A stretch of 64,000 bases of DNA from Desulfosarcina widdelii (GTDB lineage Bacteria > Desulfobacterota > Desulfobacteria > Desulfobacterales > Desulfosarcinaceae). Each line of letters opens with the position of its first letter. Position 1 is the stretch's first letter. Positions 8,126 to 16,021 of the stretch are shown one piece after another. The position numbers and the translations under genes are program-made. Under the pieces are notes generated by a model. It made no database searches and was not told the DNA's origin. It was given only the letters and a program-made list of their open reading frames with translations. The stretch spans positions 4,774,001 through 4,838,000 of the forward strand of contig NZ_AP021875.1 in assembly GCF_009688965.1 (NCBI RefSeq). Reading direction: 5' to 3'.

Positions 8126-9826
8126 ATGCTTAAAGAACTGCTGATCAAAAATTTTGCCATTATCGACGACCTGAGCATTCGTTTCGGGGATGGACTGACC
8201 GTGTTGAGCGGTGAAACCGGTGCCGGAAAATCGATCGTCATCAATGCGGTCAACCTGCTTTTGGGCGCCCGGGCCAGTGCTAAAATGATCCGCGACGGTT
8301 TCGAGACCGCCGAGTTGTCCGCATTTTTCGAAGTGCCGGAGAATTCTCCCGCAGCAGGCGTTATGGGTGAAAACGGCTACGCGCCCGAAGACGGCCTGAT
8401 GGTGCGCCGGGTCATCTCCAGAAATGATCGCCATCGTATTTACATCAACGACCGCATGGCCACCATGCAGATGCTGGCCGCCATTACGGAGAACCTGGCC
8501 AGCATTTCCGGCCAGCACGCCAGCCAGGGACTGCTGAAAGAGGAATCCCACCTGGCTATTTTAGATCGATTCGGCGGGCTGCTGCCGCAAGTCCATCGGG
8601 TTTCGGAGCTTTACGGCGAAATGGTGCCGCTGTGCCAGTCTCTGGATGACCTGGTGGGCAGAAAAGAGAATCAGGAAAAAGAGATGGAGCTGCTGCGGTA
8701 CCAGGCAGCCGAAATCGCCGACGCCGATATCGGGATCGGCGAGGACGAGTCTCTAGAAAAAGAGCGCCTGCGGCTTAAAAATGCGGTGTTTTTGCATCAG
8801 GCCGTATTTTCTGCTATCGAATCCCTTTACGGTGCTGACGGCGCCATCCTGGAGCAGCTCGGTGAAGTCCGCAAGCAGTTGGAAAAGGCCGCCGATCTGG
8901 ATGAGGGGGTGGCGCCGGCAGTCCAGGGAATTGCCGACGGCCTTTTTGCCTTGGAGGACGTGACCGAAACGTTGCGTTCCTATCTGGGAACCCTGGATAC
9001 CGAATCGGAAAGTCTCGACGCGGTGGAGAGCCGCCTGGATCTGATCAATCGATTGAAACGAAAATACGGTGGATCGTTGGAGGCGCTTTTCCGGAAACGG
9101 GATGCCATCGACGCTGAACTGGCGGCGATTGCCGACATCGACGGTGAAATCCAGCGGATACAGACGGCGCTGAAGGCATCCCACGACCAGTTGACCGACT
9201 GTGCCCGGAAGCTGTCATCCGAGCGCCAGAGGGTGGCCCGCCGCTTTGCCAAATCCGTCGAGAAGGAACTGGCCGGCTTGAAGATGGCCGGCACCCGTTT
9301 CGATGTCGAATTCTCCCGGACTCCCTGCGGCAGGCAAACCTCTCCCTGGCTTTGTGCCGATGGTCACCTGTTGTCGGCTGCCGGCATCGATCAGGCGGTT
9401 TTTATGATCGCCCCCAATGTGGGCGAGTCTTTGAAGCCGTTGACCGCGATTGCCTCGGGTGGGGAGCTTTCCCGGGTGGTTCTGGCGCTGAAGGCCATCC
9501 TGGCGGAAACGGATGCGGTGGGGACGGTGATTTTTGACGAGGTGGATGCGGGCATCGGCGGCGCCGTGGCCGAAACGGTGGGGAAAAAATTGAATGCCTT
9601 GGCCGACAAACACCAGTTGATCTGCATTACCCATCTTCCCCAGATCGCCCGTTTCGGCGGCCAACACTATTTTATTGAAAAAAGCGTGAAGAAGGGTCGG
9701 ACGACCACCACCATCCGGCCGATGGACAAGGAAGAGCGCATCCGAGAGATTGCCCGCATGCTGGGCGGGGAGACGATTACGCCGACAGCGCTGGAGCATG
9801 CTAGGTCTATGATGACGGCGTCGTAA
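8126..9826 (+). CDS. recN: DNA repair protein RecN
   Basis: A 566-residue SMC-like ATPase. Walker A GETGAGKS is at residues 29-36. A central coiled-coil-rich region spans about 150-370. The ABC-type signature ASGGELSRV (about 440) and Walker B VIFDEVDAGIGG (about 470) lie near the C-terminus. RecN acts in the cytoplasm in recombinational repair of double-strand breaks. Length and motifs are standard. The last codons and the TAA stop (9824-9826) lie inside the left terminal repeat of element C (9814-9831), so the insertion defines the C-terminus (MTAS). An upstream SOS box was not identified. Confidence 0.95.
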   Translation: MLKELLIKNFAIIDDLSIRFGDGLTVLSGETGAGKSIVINAVNLLLGARASAKMIRDGFETAELSAFFEVPENSPAAGVMGENGYAPEDGLMVRRVISRNDRHRIYINDRMATMQMLAAITENLASISGQHASQGLLKEESHLAILDRFGGLLPQVHRVSELYGEMVPLCQSLDDLVGRKENQEKEMELLRYQAAEIADADIGIGEDESLEKERLRLKNAVFLHQAVFSAIESLYGADGAILEQLGEVRKQLEKAADLDEGVAPAVQGIADGLFALEDVTETLRSYLGTLDTESESLDAVESRLDLINRLKRKYGGSLEALFRKRDAIDAELAAIADIDGEIQRIQTALKASHDQLTDCARKLSSERQRVARRFAKSVEKELAGLKMAGTRFDVEFSRTPCGRQTSPWLCADGHLLSAAGIDQAVFMIAPNVGESLKPLTAIASGGELSRVVLALKAILAETDAVGTVIFDEVDAGIGGAVAETVGKKLNALADKHQLICITHLPQIARFGGQHYFIEKSVKKGRTTTTIRPMDKEERIREIARMLGGETITPTALEHARSMMTAS

Positions 9827-9959
9827 AAAGTCCGATATCCGCGTTACGCTTCATCCATCGTCATTGCGGATTACATCCAGGTACGCTGCCTGCGGCACCA
9901 GCGATAGCGCTATTATCGGGACTCGCAAGCCTTGATCTCGAACTTTTTACGACGCCGTC
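9814..9959. repeat. CGTAAAAAGT-bounded inverted-repeat element C
   Basis: A 146 bp element with perfect 18 bp terminal inverted repeats: GACGGCGTCGTAAAAAGT (9814-9831) and its reverse complement (9942-9959). The interior is non-coding. It shares terminal and sub-terminal sequence with element D at 22155-22276 (CGTAAAAAGTCCGATATC on the left; CGCAAGCCTTGATCTCGAAC on the right). The left repeat overlaps the end of recN. This is the structure of a MITE-like mobile or palindromic element, and the full-length hairpin could also work as a terminator. No target-site duplication was established. Confidence 0.75.
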
Positions 9960-10045
9960 TGGAATGAGACTTGTGAGTTTGTCAATGAGGCTTGACAATA
10001 CAGCCATTGTGATCAAAGTTTAGAAACTTTTATAAGGAGAAGGCA

Positions 10046-10297
10046 ATGCCCATATACGAATTCAAATGCCAGGACTGTGATGAATATATGGAAATCCTGG
10101 TCATGAACAAGCAGGATGAAGTGGAAATGGTATGCTCGAAATGCGGCTCCGGAAATCTGGAGCGGATTCTTTCTTCCACCAATCACGCCATTGCCGGGGG
10201 TGGAGCCGGAAAGCCCGCCCAATCCGGCGTAAGCTCCCAGACCCGGACTTGCAGTTCGGGGTCATGCACCACCTACACCATTCCCGGACCGGCGTAG
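10046..10297 (+). CDS. FmdB-family zinc-ribbon protein
   Basis: An 83-residue protein beginning MPIYEFKCQDC. Four cysteines in two CxxC pairs (C8/C11 and C30/C33) make a zinc ribbon typical of the FmdB/CxxC_CXXC_SSSS family. The C-terminus is Gly/Ser-rich with a further short cysteine-containing tail. Family members are often annotated as putative regulators, but their role is not established. A clear ribosome-binding site (AAGGAGAAGG) precedes the ATG. The SH3-domain gene starts 11 bases after the stop. Confidence 0.85.
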   Translation: MPIYEFKCQDCDEYMEILVMNKQDEVEMVCSKCGSGNLERILSSTNHAIAGGGAGKPAQSGVSSQTRTCSSGSCTTYTIPGPA

Positions 10298-10308
10298 GGT
10301 TACCCGCA

Positions 10309-10746
10309 GTGAAAAAACCGTTGTTAATCGTTTTTACGTTGCTTTCGGTGCTGGCTGCGGCGAGTGTTGCGCAGGCCGAACGGATGAGCGTCAAGGCCGA
10401 TATCGCCAACGTTCGTTCGGGACCGAACACCAGCGATGCGGTCATCTGGCAGGTGGAGAAGTATCATCCCCTGAACGTGGTGCGCAGCCAGGGGGACTGG
10501 TGTCTGTTCGAGGATTTCGAAGGGGATCGTGGGTGGATTCACCGCTCGTTGCTCGTCGCGACCAAAACCGTAATCGTCAAGAAAAACAAATGCAATGTCC
10601 GTTCGGGACCGGGCACCGGCAACGCAATCCTTTTTACCGTGGACAAGGGCGTTCCCTTTAAGGTGCTCGAAGAGAAAGGAAAATGGCTGCATGTAATTCA
10701 CGCCGACGGCGACAAGGGGTGGATTCACCGGTCACTGCTATGGTAA
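10309..10746 (+). CDS. Secreted tandem SH3-domain protein
   Basis: A 145-residue protein starting at a GTG. An Sec signal peptide (KKPLLIVFTLLSVLAAASVAQA) is followed by two bacterial SH3-like repeats. Each begins NVRSGP and ends with GWIHRSLL (about residues 33-85 and 95-145). Domains of this kind commonly bind peptidoglycan or protein partners in the periplasm. I chose the GTG because a longer open frame upstream overlaps fmdB and lacks a signal sequence. It lies between fmdB and a PfkB-type kinase on the same strand. No catalytic domain is present, so it is probably a binding or adaptor protein. Confidence 0.8.
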   Translation: MKKPLLIVFTLLSVLAAASVAQAERMSVKADIANVRSGPNTSDAVIWQVEKYHPLNVVRSQGDWCLFEDFEGDRGWIHRSLLVATKTVIVKKNKCNVRSGPGTGNAILFTVDKGVPFKVLEEKGKWLHVIHADGDKGWIHRSLLW

Positions 10747-10771
10747 AGAGCCGAACGAAAAAGGAAAAGAT

Positions 10772-11761
10772 TTGAAATCGCAGCAGGGAAAAACACGCAT
10801 CGTCGGTTTGGGTTCCGCGCTGGTGGATATTCTGGTTCACGAAAGCGATGATTTCGTTAGCCGCATCGGGTATCCCAAGGGCGGCATGACCCTGGTGGAT
10901 ATGGAGGAACTGGAAAGAATTCTTTCGCAGCTATCCGCAGCCCCGGTCCAGGTTCCCGGTGGCTCGGCATGCAACACGGCGGTTGGTGTCGGCTGCCTGG
11001 GAGGCCACGCCCGTTTTGTCGGTAAACGGGGCAATGACGATCCAGGGCTTTTTTTCCAGGAGGCCCTGGTGCAGCGGGGGGTGGAGCCGGTTTTGCTGCC
11101 ATCTGCGTTGCCTACCGGCAGGGTACTGTCCATTATCACGCCTGACGCCCAGCGAACTATGATCACCTATCTGGGCGCGTCGGCAGATACCCGGCCCGAT
11201 GAGATTATCGAAGATCATTTTGCAGGAAGCGCCGTCGTTCACGTGGAGGGGTATATGTTGTTCAACCCCGATTTGATGACGGCGTCTCTGTCTGCTGCCA
11301 AAGCGGCCGGCTCGCTGATTTCGTTGGACCTGGCCAGTTTTACCGTTGTCGAGCAGTCCCGGGATCTTTTAAATGAACTCATCGAAAAGTATGTGGATAT
11401 TCTTATCGCCAACGAAGACGAGGCCCTGGCCTACACCGGCGAAGAGGACGAGTTGAAAGCGCTGGACCGATTGGCCCGGCATGTCGAGATTGCCGTACTG
11501 AAAGTCGGCGCAAGGGGCAGCTTTATTCAGGAGTCCGGCCGGGTCTACCGCATCGCTGCCCAGGGCTCCAACGGGGCCATCGACACCACCGGCGCCGGAG
11601 ACCTCTGGGCATCCGGTTTCCTATACGGCATGGTAAACGGTTTCGACCATGATAAAAGTGGCCGAATTGCTTCCGCATGCGGATATGAAGTCTGTCAGGT
11701 GGTCGGTGCCGATATCTCCGCCGACGGTTGGATGCGAATCAGGAAAAAATTGGAGGGATAA
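10772..11761 (+). CDS. PfkB-family carbohydrate/nucleoside kinase
   Basis: A 329-residue ribokinase-fold protein. An N-terminal glycine-rich substrate region (GGSACNTAVGVGCLGG) and the C-terminal PfkB signature DTTGAGDLWASGF start at residue 271, with the catalytic base Asp277 in GAGD. The sequence resembles the adenosine kinase-like branch of PfkB proteins common in Desulfobacterota, but the substrate cannot be read from sequence. The start is a TTG at 10772 with AAGGAAAAG just upstream; no better ATG is in frame. Its stop overlaps the ATG of the following TPR gene by one base. Confidence 0.85.
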   Translation: MKSQQGKTRIVGLGSALVDILVHESDDFVSRIGYPKGGMTLVDMEELERILSQLSAAPVQVPGGSACNTAVGVGCLGGHARFVGKRGNDDPGLFFQEALVQRGVEPVLLPSALPTGRVLSIITPDAQRTMITYLGASADTRPDEIIEDHFAGSAVVHVEGYMLFNPDLMTASLSAAKAAGSLISLDLASFTVVEQSRDLLNELIEKYVDILIANEDEALAYTGEEDELKALDRLARHVEIAVLKVGARGSFIQESGRVYRIAAQGSNGAIDTTGAGDLWASGFLYGMVNGFDHDKSGRIASACGYEVCQVVGADISADGWMRIRKKLEG

Positions 11762-12447
11762 TGGCCAAAGTGACCGTAACACGCAAACAGTTATTGAAAG
11801 AACCGGATCAGTTTATCACTTTTTCGGGCAAGTTGATCGCTTTCGGGCGATCCCATCTGAAAACGATTCTAATCGGCGCCGGGGTTTTTCTGGCCTTGAT
11901 AGTGGCTGCCGCAGTGGTTGGCCAGATTTCCAACCGTAACGAGAGCAAAGCTTCCCGGATGGTCGAACAGGCGTTGGCCAAATATTCGGCTGCTCTGCGG
12001 GATACCGATGCCAAGACGGCTTATGACCGGGCGAAAGACGATTTTGCGGAGATTTTCAATCGATACGGATCCAAAAGCGCGGCAAAAATCGCACGGATCG
12101 TATATGGCGATATCAGTTACAATGCAGGAGACGCCGAAACCGCCATTGCCATGTACTCGCAGGCCCTGGATGACTTGGGCGACGCTTCGTCACTGAAAAA
12201 TATCGTGCTCAGCGGTTTGGGGCATGCCTACCTGCTCAAAGGTTCACACGCCGATGCCATTCGCTGTTTTGAACAGCTTTCCCGGGACGAGGAAATGACG
12301 ATGAAACGCGGCGCGCTGTTAAACCTGGCCTGGCTTTATGACAAAGCCGGCGAAAAGGAAAAGAGCAGAGCCAGTTATGAAGCCCTTTTGGCTGATTTCC
12401 CCAACACGATGTACGGGGACCTGGTAAGAGAAAAAATCAACAGTTGA
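11761..12447 (+). CDS. YfgM-like membrane-anchored TPR protein
   Basis: A 228-residue protein with a cytoplasmic N-terminus, one transmembrane helix (about residues 36-56), and TPR-like helical repeats through the rest (AKIARIVYGDISYNAGD, GLGHAYLLKGSHADAIRCF, LNLAWLYDKAGEKEK). This matches the TPR_21/YfgM architecture of inner-membrane proteins linked to envelope folding or secretion. The ATG at 11761 overlaps the preceding kinase stop, with GGAGGG as ribosome-binding site. A frame extension upstream of that ATG falls inside pfkB and was not used. Confidence 0.75.
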   Translation: MAKVTVTRKQLLKEPDQFITFSGKLIAFGRSHLKTILIGAGVFLALIVAAAVVGQISNRNESKASRMVEQALAKYSAALRDTDAKTAYDRAKDDFAEIFNRYGSKSAAKIARIVYGDISYNAGDAETAIAMYSQALDDLGDASSLKNIVLSGLGHAYLLKGSHADAIRCFEQLSRDEEMTMKRGALLNLAWLYDKAGEKEKSRASYEALLADFPNTMYGDLVREKINS

Positions 12448-12500
12448 CGGTAATTGACAGATAACGAAGAAGCTTACGGGGCAGACAACAAAGTGCGGCA

Positions 12501-12531
12501 AACGGAATCCGGCTTGCTCGGTTTCGTTTTT
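12501..12531 (+). terminator. Terminator between convergent operons
   Basis: A stem formed by AACGGAATCCG (12501-12511) and CGGTTTCGTT (12519-12528), with one G-T wobble, one bulged base and a 7-nt loop, followed by a T run to 12531. It lies between the TPR gene and the convergent NtrC-type regulator. Confidence 0.6.
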
Positions 12532-12547
12532 AGAAAAATCCGGGACT

Positions 12548-13933
12548 TCATCTTCCTTTTATTTTCTCCAACAATTTATATTTCTTGATTTTTTGATTCA
12601 GGCCGCTTTTGCCGATGCCCAATAGCTCCGCCGCGTGGGCCTGTACGTAATTGGCTTTTTTCAGGGCCCGGATAATCATGTTTCTTTCCACCAGGGCCAG
12701 GGTGTCGTAAAGATTGGCATCCAGGGGGATGCCGTCCATATGCAGGGTACTGTGGGCGTTGTCGACGAAGTCCTTGGGCAGATCCGAAACCTGCACGATT
12801 GCTTCGGGACTCATTACGATCGCACGCTCGATGACATTCTCCAGTTCGCGCACGTTCCCCGGCCAATCGTACTCGTAAAACAGCCGCTCCACCTCCCGGT
12901 CGATTCCGGTTACGGGTGGCTCCGTGTTGCGTTCTTCGCTGTATTTACCGATGAAGTGGCTCACCAGTGGCCGGATATCCTCCAGCCTTTCACGCAGTGG
13001 CGGAAGGGTGATGGGGACGACATTGAGCCGATAGAACAGGTCTTCCCGGAATGAACCCCTGGCCACCTCTTCCTTCAGGGATTTGTTGGTAGCTGCAATC
13101 AGGCGGATGTTTACCGATACCGGTTTGACACCGCCGACCCGTTCGATTACACGCTCCTGGAGAACACGAAGCAGTTTCACCTGCAAGTCCAAAGAAAGCT
13201 CGCCGATTTCATCCAAAAACAGGGTCCCGCTGTCCGCGATTTCAAAGCGCCCTTTTTTCATGGACACCGCACCGGTAAAGGCCCCCTTTTCATGGCCGAA
13301 CAGCTCGCTTTCCAACAGGGTTTCGGTCAGGGCGGAGCAATTTACGGCCACAAAGGGTTTGTCTTTTCTGGGACTGTTGACGTGCAGAGCCCTGGCCACC
13401 AGTTCCTTTCCCGTTCCGCTGGCACCCTGGATGAGTACCGTCGCCGAGGCCGGGGCGACCTTGCGGATGACCTGGAAAACATTCCGCATGGCTTTGCTTT
13501 TCCCGATGATATTGTGAAAACTGTAGCGATCTTCCACGGCGCTTCGAAGTTCGCGGTTTTCTTTGACCACGCGGTACATGGAAACGGCCTTGTTGACATA
13601 CAGGACGAGCTGTTCATTGTCGAAAGGCTTGAGAATGTAAGTGTAGGCCCCTTTCTGCATGGCCTCCACCGCTTTTTCGACAGTGCCGTGGGCGGTCATC
13701 ATGATCACCGGCAGATCCGAATCCTGCTTCTTGATGCATTCGAGAAGGGCAATACCATCCATGGCGGGCATCTTCATATCGGTAAGCACCAGATCCACGT
13801 CGGACCGGGATAGAATGTCCAGCGATTCGGGACCGCTGTTGGCGGTAAGGGTTTCAAAACCGGCATCTTCGAGCACGGCCGAAAGAATCAGGGTATAGTT
13901 TTTTTCGTCGTCAACGATAAGGATGGTTTCCAT
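12548..13933 (-). CDS. Sigma-54-dependent NtrC-family response regulator
   Basis: A 461-residue regulator with three domains. A receiver spans residues 1-120, with phospho-acceptor Asp52 in LTDMKMP. A sigma-54 AAA+ domain spans about 140-370, with Walker A GASGTGKE, the sigma-54 contact loop GAFTGA and Walker B LFLDEIGE. A C-terminal Fis-type HTH (AAELLGIGKSGLNQKIKKY) follows. It activates transcription from sigma-54 promoters after phosphorylation. The partner kinase lies eight bases upstream on the same strand (13942-15357). The pair is adjacent to and divergent from the pil operon, which could suggest a PilR-like role, but no sigma-54 site was identified and the targets are unknown. Confidence 0.93.
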   Translation of the reverse strand: METILIVDDEKNYTLILSAVLEDAGFETLTANSGPESLDILSRSDVDLVLTDMKMPAMDGIALLECIKKQDSDLPVIMMTAHGTVEKAVEAMQKGAYTYILKPFDNEQLVLYVNKAVSMYRVVKENRELRSAVEDRYSFHNIIGKSKAMRNVFQVIRKVAPASATVLIQGASGTGKELVARALHVNSPRKDKPFVAVNCSALTETLLESELFGHEKGAFTGAVSMKKGRFEIADSGTLFLDEIGELSLDLQVKLLRVLQERVIERVGGVKPVSVNIRLIAATNKSLKEEVARGSFREDLFYRLNVVPITLPPLRERLEDIRPLVSHFIGKYSEERNTEPPVTGIDREVERLFYEYDWPGNVRELENVIERAIVMSPEAIVQVSDLPKDFVDNAHSTLHMDGIPLDANLYDTLALVERNMIIRALKKANYVQAHAAELLGIGKSGLNQKIKKYKLLEKIKGR

Positions 13934-13941
13934 TACGACCT

Positions 13942-15357
13942 CTATTTATCCAACGGGAATTTGACTGTAACCCGAGCGCCTTTTTCTTTACGGTTGTCAA
14001 CGCGAATCTTGCCGTCATGGGATTCGATGATATTTCTGACAATGCCCAATCCCAGTCCGGTTCCTTTCTCCTTGGTGGTAAAAAAGGGGTCCCAGACTTT
14101 TTCCATGACCTGAGGCGGTACGCCGCCGCCTTCGTCTTCGATCAATACCCAAATAGCCTTGTCTTCCTTTTCGATGGTTACCTCAATGACACCACCGTCT
14201 GGCATGGCCTGCATTCCATTGATCAGCAAGTTAAGAAAAGCTTGGTAGAGCATGTCCCCGTCAGCCATGATTTCGGGAATTTCGTCAGCGAAAGCTGTTT
14301 TGATGCTGTAGCCATTCTTAATTATCTGAGGCTCGAGGAACTGGATATTTTTCGTGATTATCCGATCGATTCTGCAAGGAGTGCGGTTGGGGGGCGTGGG
14401 CCGTGCGTAGTTTAAAAAGTCCGTGATGATGTTGTTCAGCCTTCGCGCTTCGGCAACAATGATATCGGCGATGGCGTTGAGCGCATCTTCGGGATCCATC
14501 TTTTTCTTCAACAGCTCGGCCGAACTGCTGATAATGCCCAGCGGATTCCTGATCTCATGGGAAACCCCGGCAACCATTTCTCCCAACGAGGAAAGGTGTT
14601 TGGATTTGGCCAGTTGATCCTTGAGGCGCAAGCGCTCGATGGCCCGCTTTTCGATAATCCCCTCGCCTCGCTTGACCACATAAATCAAGGTCAGCAGCAA
14701 AATTCCCATCACGATGCTGATGGTGGCGATAACCAGCACCTGGTATTTGAATATTTTACGGTAATCGAGGGACAAATCCTGTCTGATTTCTATTACACCT
14801 AATACCGGTCCGGAAATTGGAGACAGCGGACGCTCTGCCCGCAGCGGCGCAAAGGTGACAATTTTGATCTCTTTGGGGATGCCCAGAAAAATCTCCCACA
14901 GCGTCCCGCTTTGAACCAGTTTGGAGGTCGATTTTCCTTCCAGTGCATTGTTGTAGGAGCTGCCGCCCAGATTCTCGACTCCCACCAGTTCCGACGAGAA
15001 ACTATAGGCTATGATGTCGTTTTTGCTATAGATATTGACCATTTCGACATTGAAGCTGTGCAGTGTGCTGCGAACGACACTGTCCATCCGCTCAAACTGC
15101 TCCTGATTCCTCAATTCAATTTTCCCATATTTCAGTCCCACGGGCAGGATAAACTGTAAAAAGACCTGGTGGTTCAGGTTTTCGATGAGCAGCAGCGCGT
15201 ATTCCTCGCTTTTCTGGTATTGCATTGCGCGTACCCAGTGGGTGTTGAGCACGGAAAGGATGATGGTGCCGATGAAAATGACGATCAGACTGGTAAAAGT
15301 AAAGTATTTTACCAATCGAAACGGTTTGGCCCGCTCTGCTGGTTTTAGATTTTTCAT
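13942..15357 (-). CDS. Two-TM sensor histidine kinase, NtrC-system partner
   Basis: A 471-residue membrane kinase. TM1 is at about residues 18-38, then a periplasmic sensor segment of about 150 residues, then TM2 (ATISIVMGILLLTLIYVVK). A HisKA domain follows with the H-box VAGVSHEIRNPLGI, then a HATPase_c domain with N box, DEGGGV and GTGLGLGI motifs. The architecture resembles HydH/ZraS/AtoS-type kinases that pair with NtrC regulators. I placed the start at the ATG at 15357; an upstream in-frame ATG at 15468 adds 37 unlikely residues. Neither has a strong ribosome-binding site. The multi-TM sensor typical of PilS is absent. Confidence 0.88.
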   Translation of the reverse strand: MKNLKPAERAKPFRLVKYFTFTSLIVIFIGTIILSVLNTHWVRAMQYQKSEEYALLLIENLNHQVFLQFILPVGLKYGKIELRNQEQFERMDSVVRSTLHSFNVEMVNIYSKNDIIAYSFSSELVGVENLGGSSYNNALEGKSTSKLVQSGTLWEIFLGIPKEIKIVTFAPLRAERPLSPISGPVLGVIEIRQDLSLDYRKIFKYQVLVIATISIVMGILLLTLIYVVKRGEGIIEKRAIERLRLKDQLAKSKHLSSLGEMVAGVSHEIRNPLGIISSSAELLKKKMDPEDALNAIADIIVAEARRLNNIITDFLNYARPTPPNRTPCRIDRIITKNIQFLEPQIIKNGYSIKTAFADEIPEIMADGDMLYQAFLNLLINGMQAMPDGGVIEVTIEKEDKAIWVLIEDEGGGVPPQVMEKVWDPFFTTKEKGTGLGLGIVRNIIESHDGKIRVDNRKEKGARVTVKFPLDK

Positions 15358-15804
15358 AATGGGATTAAAGTTTACGATATCTATGCCGATTTGTAAAAAT
15401 ATCAAATGCTGACAATGCCATGGCATATAAAAAAACTCGAATGGCATGTCAATTGACCATTTAAGCATCGAATTGTCAAAAAAAGAAAGCGGATCACCAT
15501 TGATTTTTACTCAGGTCTTTCGACGAGAGCAACCAGGTGCCCCTTAAGCACCAAAATGAAAAACCCGGGACCGTAGCCGGAAAAGATAAAAGGCCCCTGA
15601 CACAAGATAAGGGTAATTATGAATAGGGTTCCACAATATAGCTTAAATAAACAAAATTATATATAAAAGTTGTATAATTTTGCTTGACAACGGTCTTTTT
15701 TATGTCTTGAATCATATGAAACGGTCAGCATCCCGGTTTAAAAATGTGTAGAATCTTCTTTGACAAGCGGACACTGTGATTGCTTTTTTGATTCCCACAA
15801 GACG
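15358..15804. other. Divergent intergenic region, histidine kinase / pil operon
   Basis: This 447 bp gap holds the likely pil-operon promoter and a perfect AT-rich inverted repeat (listed separately). The kinase-proximal half (15358-15650) shows no clear promoter or ORF that I can support, although the kinase must be transcribed from here. Confidence 0.5.
15652..15712 (+). promoter_or_regulatory. pil operon promoter with AT-rich palindrome
   Basis: A sigma-70-like promoter: TTGACA (15684-15689), a 17 bp spacer, and TTGAAT (15707-15712). One base upstream of the -35 lies a perfect 10 bp inverted repeat, CAAAATTATA (15652-15661) / TATAATTTTG (15673-15682), with an 11 bp spacer. The palindrome may be an operator, perhaps for the small XRE protein encoded just downstream, or an UP-element-like AT tract. 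The role is inferred. Confidence 0.5.
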
Positions 15805-16011
15805 ATGGTTCAAATGGTGAAGAATTCATTAAAAGAAATAAGAGAATCCCTTCTGATGAGTAAATCGGAACTGGCGAGAGAAGCAAACGTATCTCCCATA
15901 ACGATCACAAGGATTGAAGAGGGAAAACCGTGTCGGCTGGAAACCAAAAGAAAGATTTTGTTGGCTTTGGGTTACGGCCTTTCAGATAGTAAAAAAATTT
16001 TTGGTGAATAA
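15805..16011 (+). CDS. Small XRE/HTH_3 DNA-binding protein
   Basis: A 68-residue protein that is almost entirely a Cro/CI-type helix-turn-helix: LKEIRESLLMSKSELAREA, then VSPITITRIEEGK, then ETKRKILLALGY. I used the ATG at 15805; another ATG at 15814 and a TTG at 15760 are also in frame. It ends 10 bases before pilM and is probably the first gene of the pil operon. Similar small HTH proteins precede pilM in other Desulfobacterota, as far as I recall. It may regulate the operon through the palindrome at 15652-15682. Confidence 0.75.
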   Translation: MVQMVKNSLKEIRESLLMSKSELAREANVSPITITRIEEGKPCRLETKRKILLALGYGLSDSKKIFGE

Positions 16012-16021
16012 AGAGCTGATC

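Noticed and set aside
12548..15357. Naming the NtrC-type pair pilR/pilS because of its position beside the pil operon
   Set aside because: The kinase has two TM helices rather than the PilS multi-TM sensor, and no sigma-54 promoter was found in front of pil genes.
15358..15470. A TGGCAT...GC sequence resembling a sigma-54 promoter before the kinase
   Set aside because: The spacing between the GG and GC elements is two bases short of the -24/-12 consensus.
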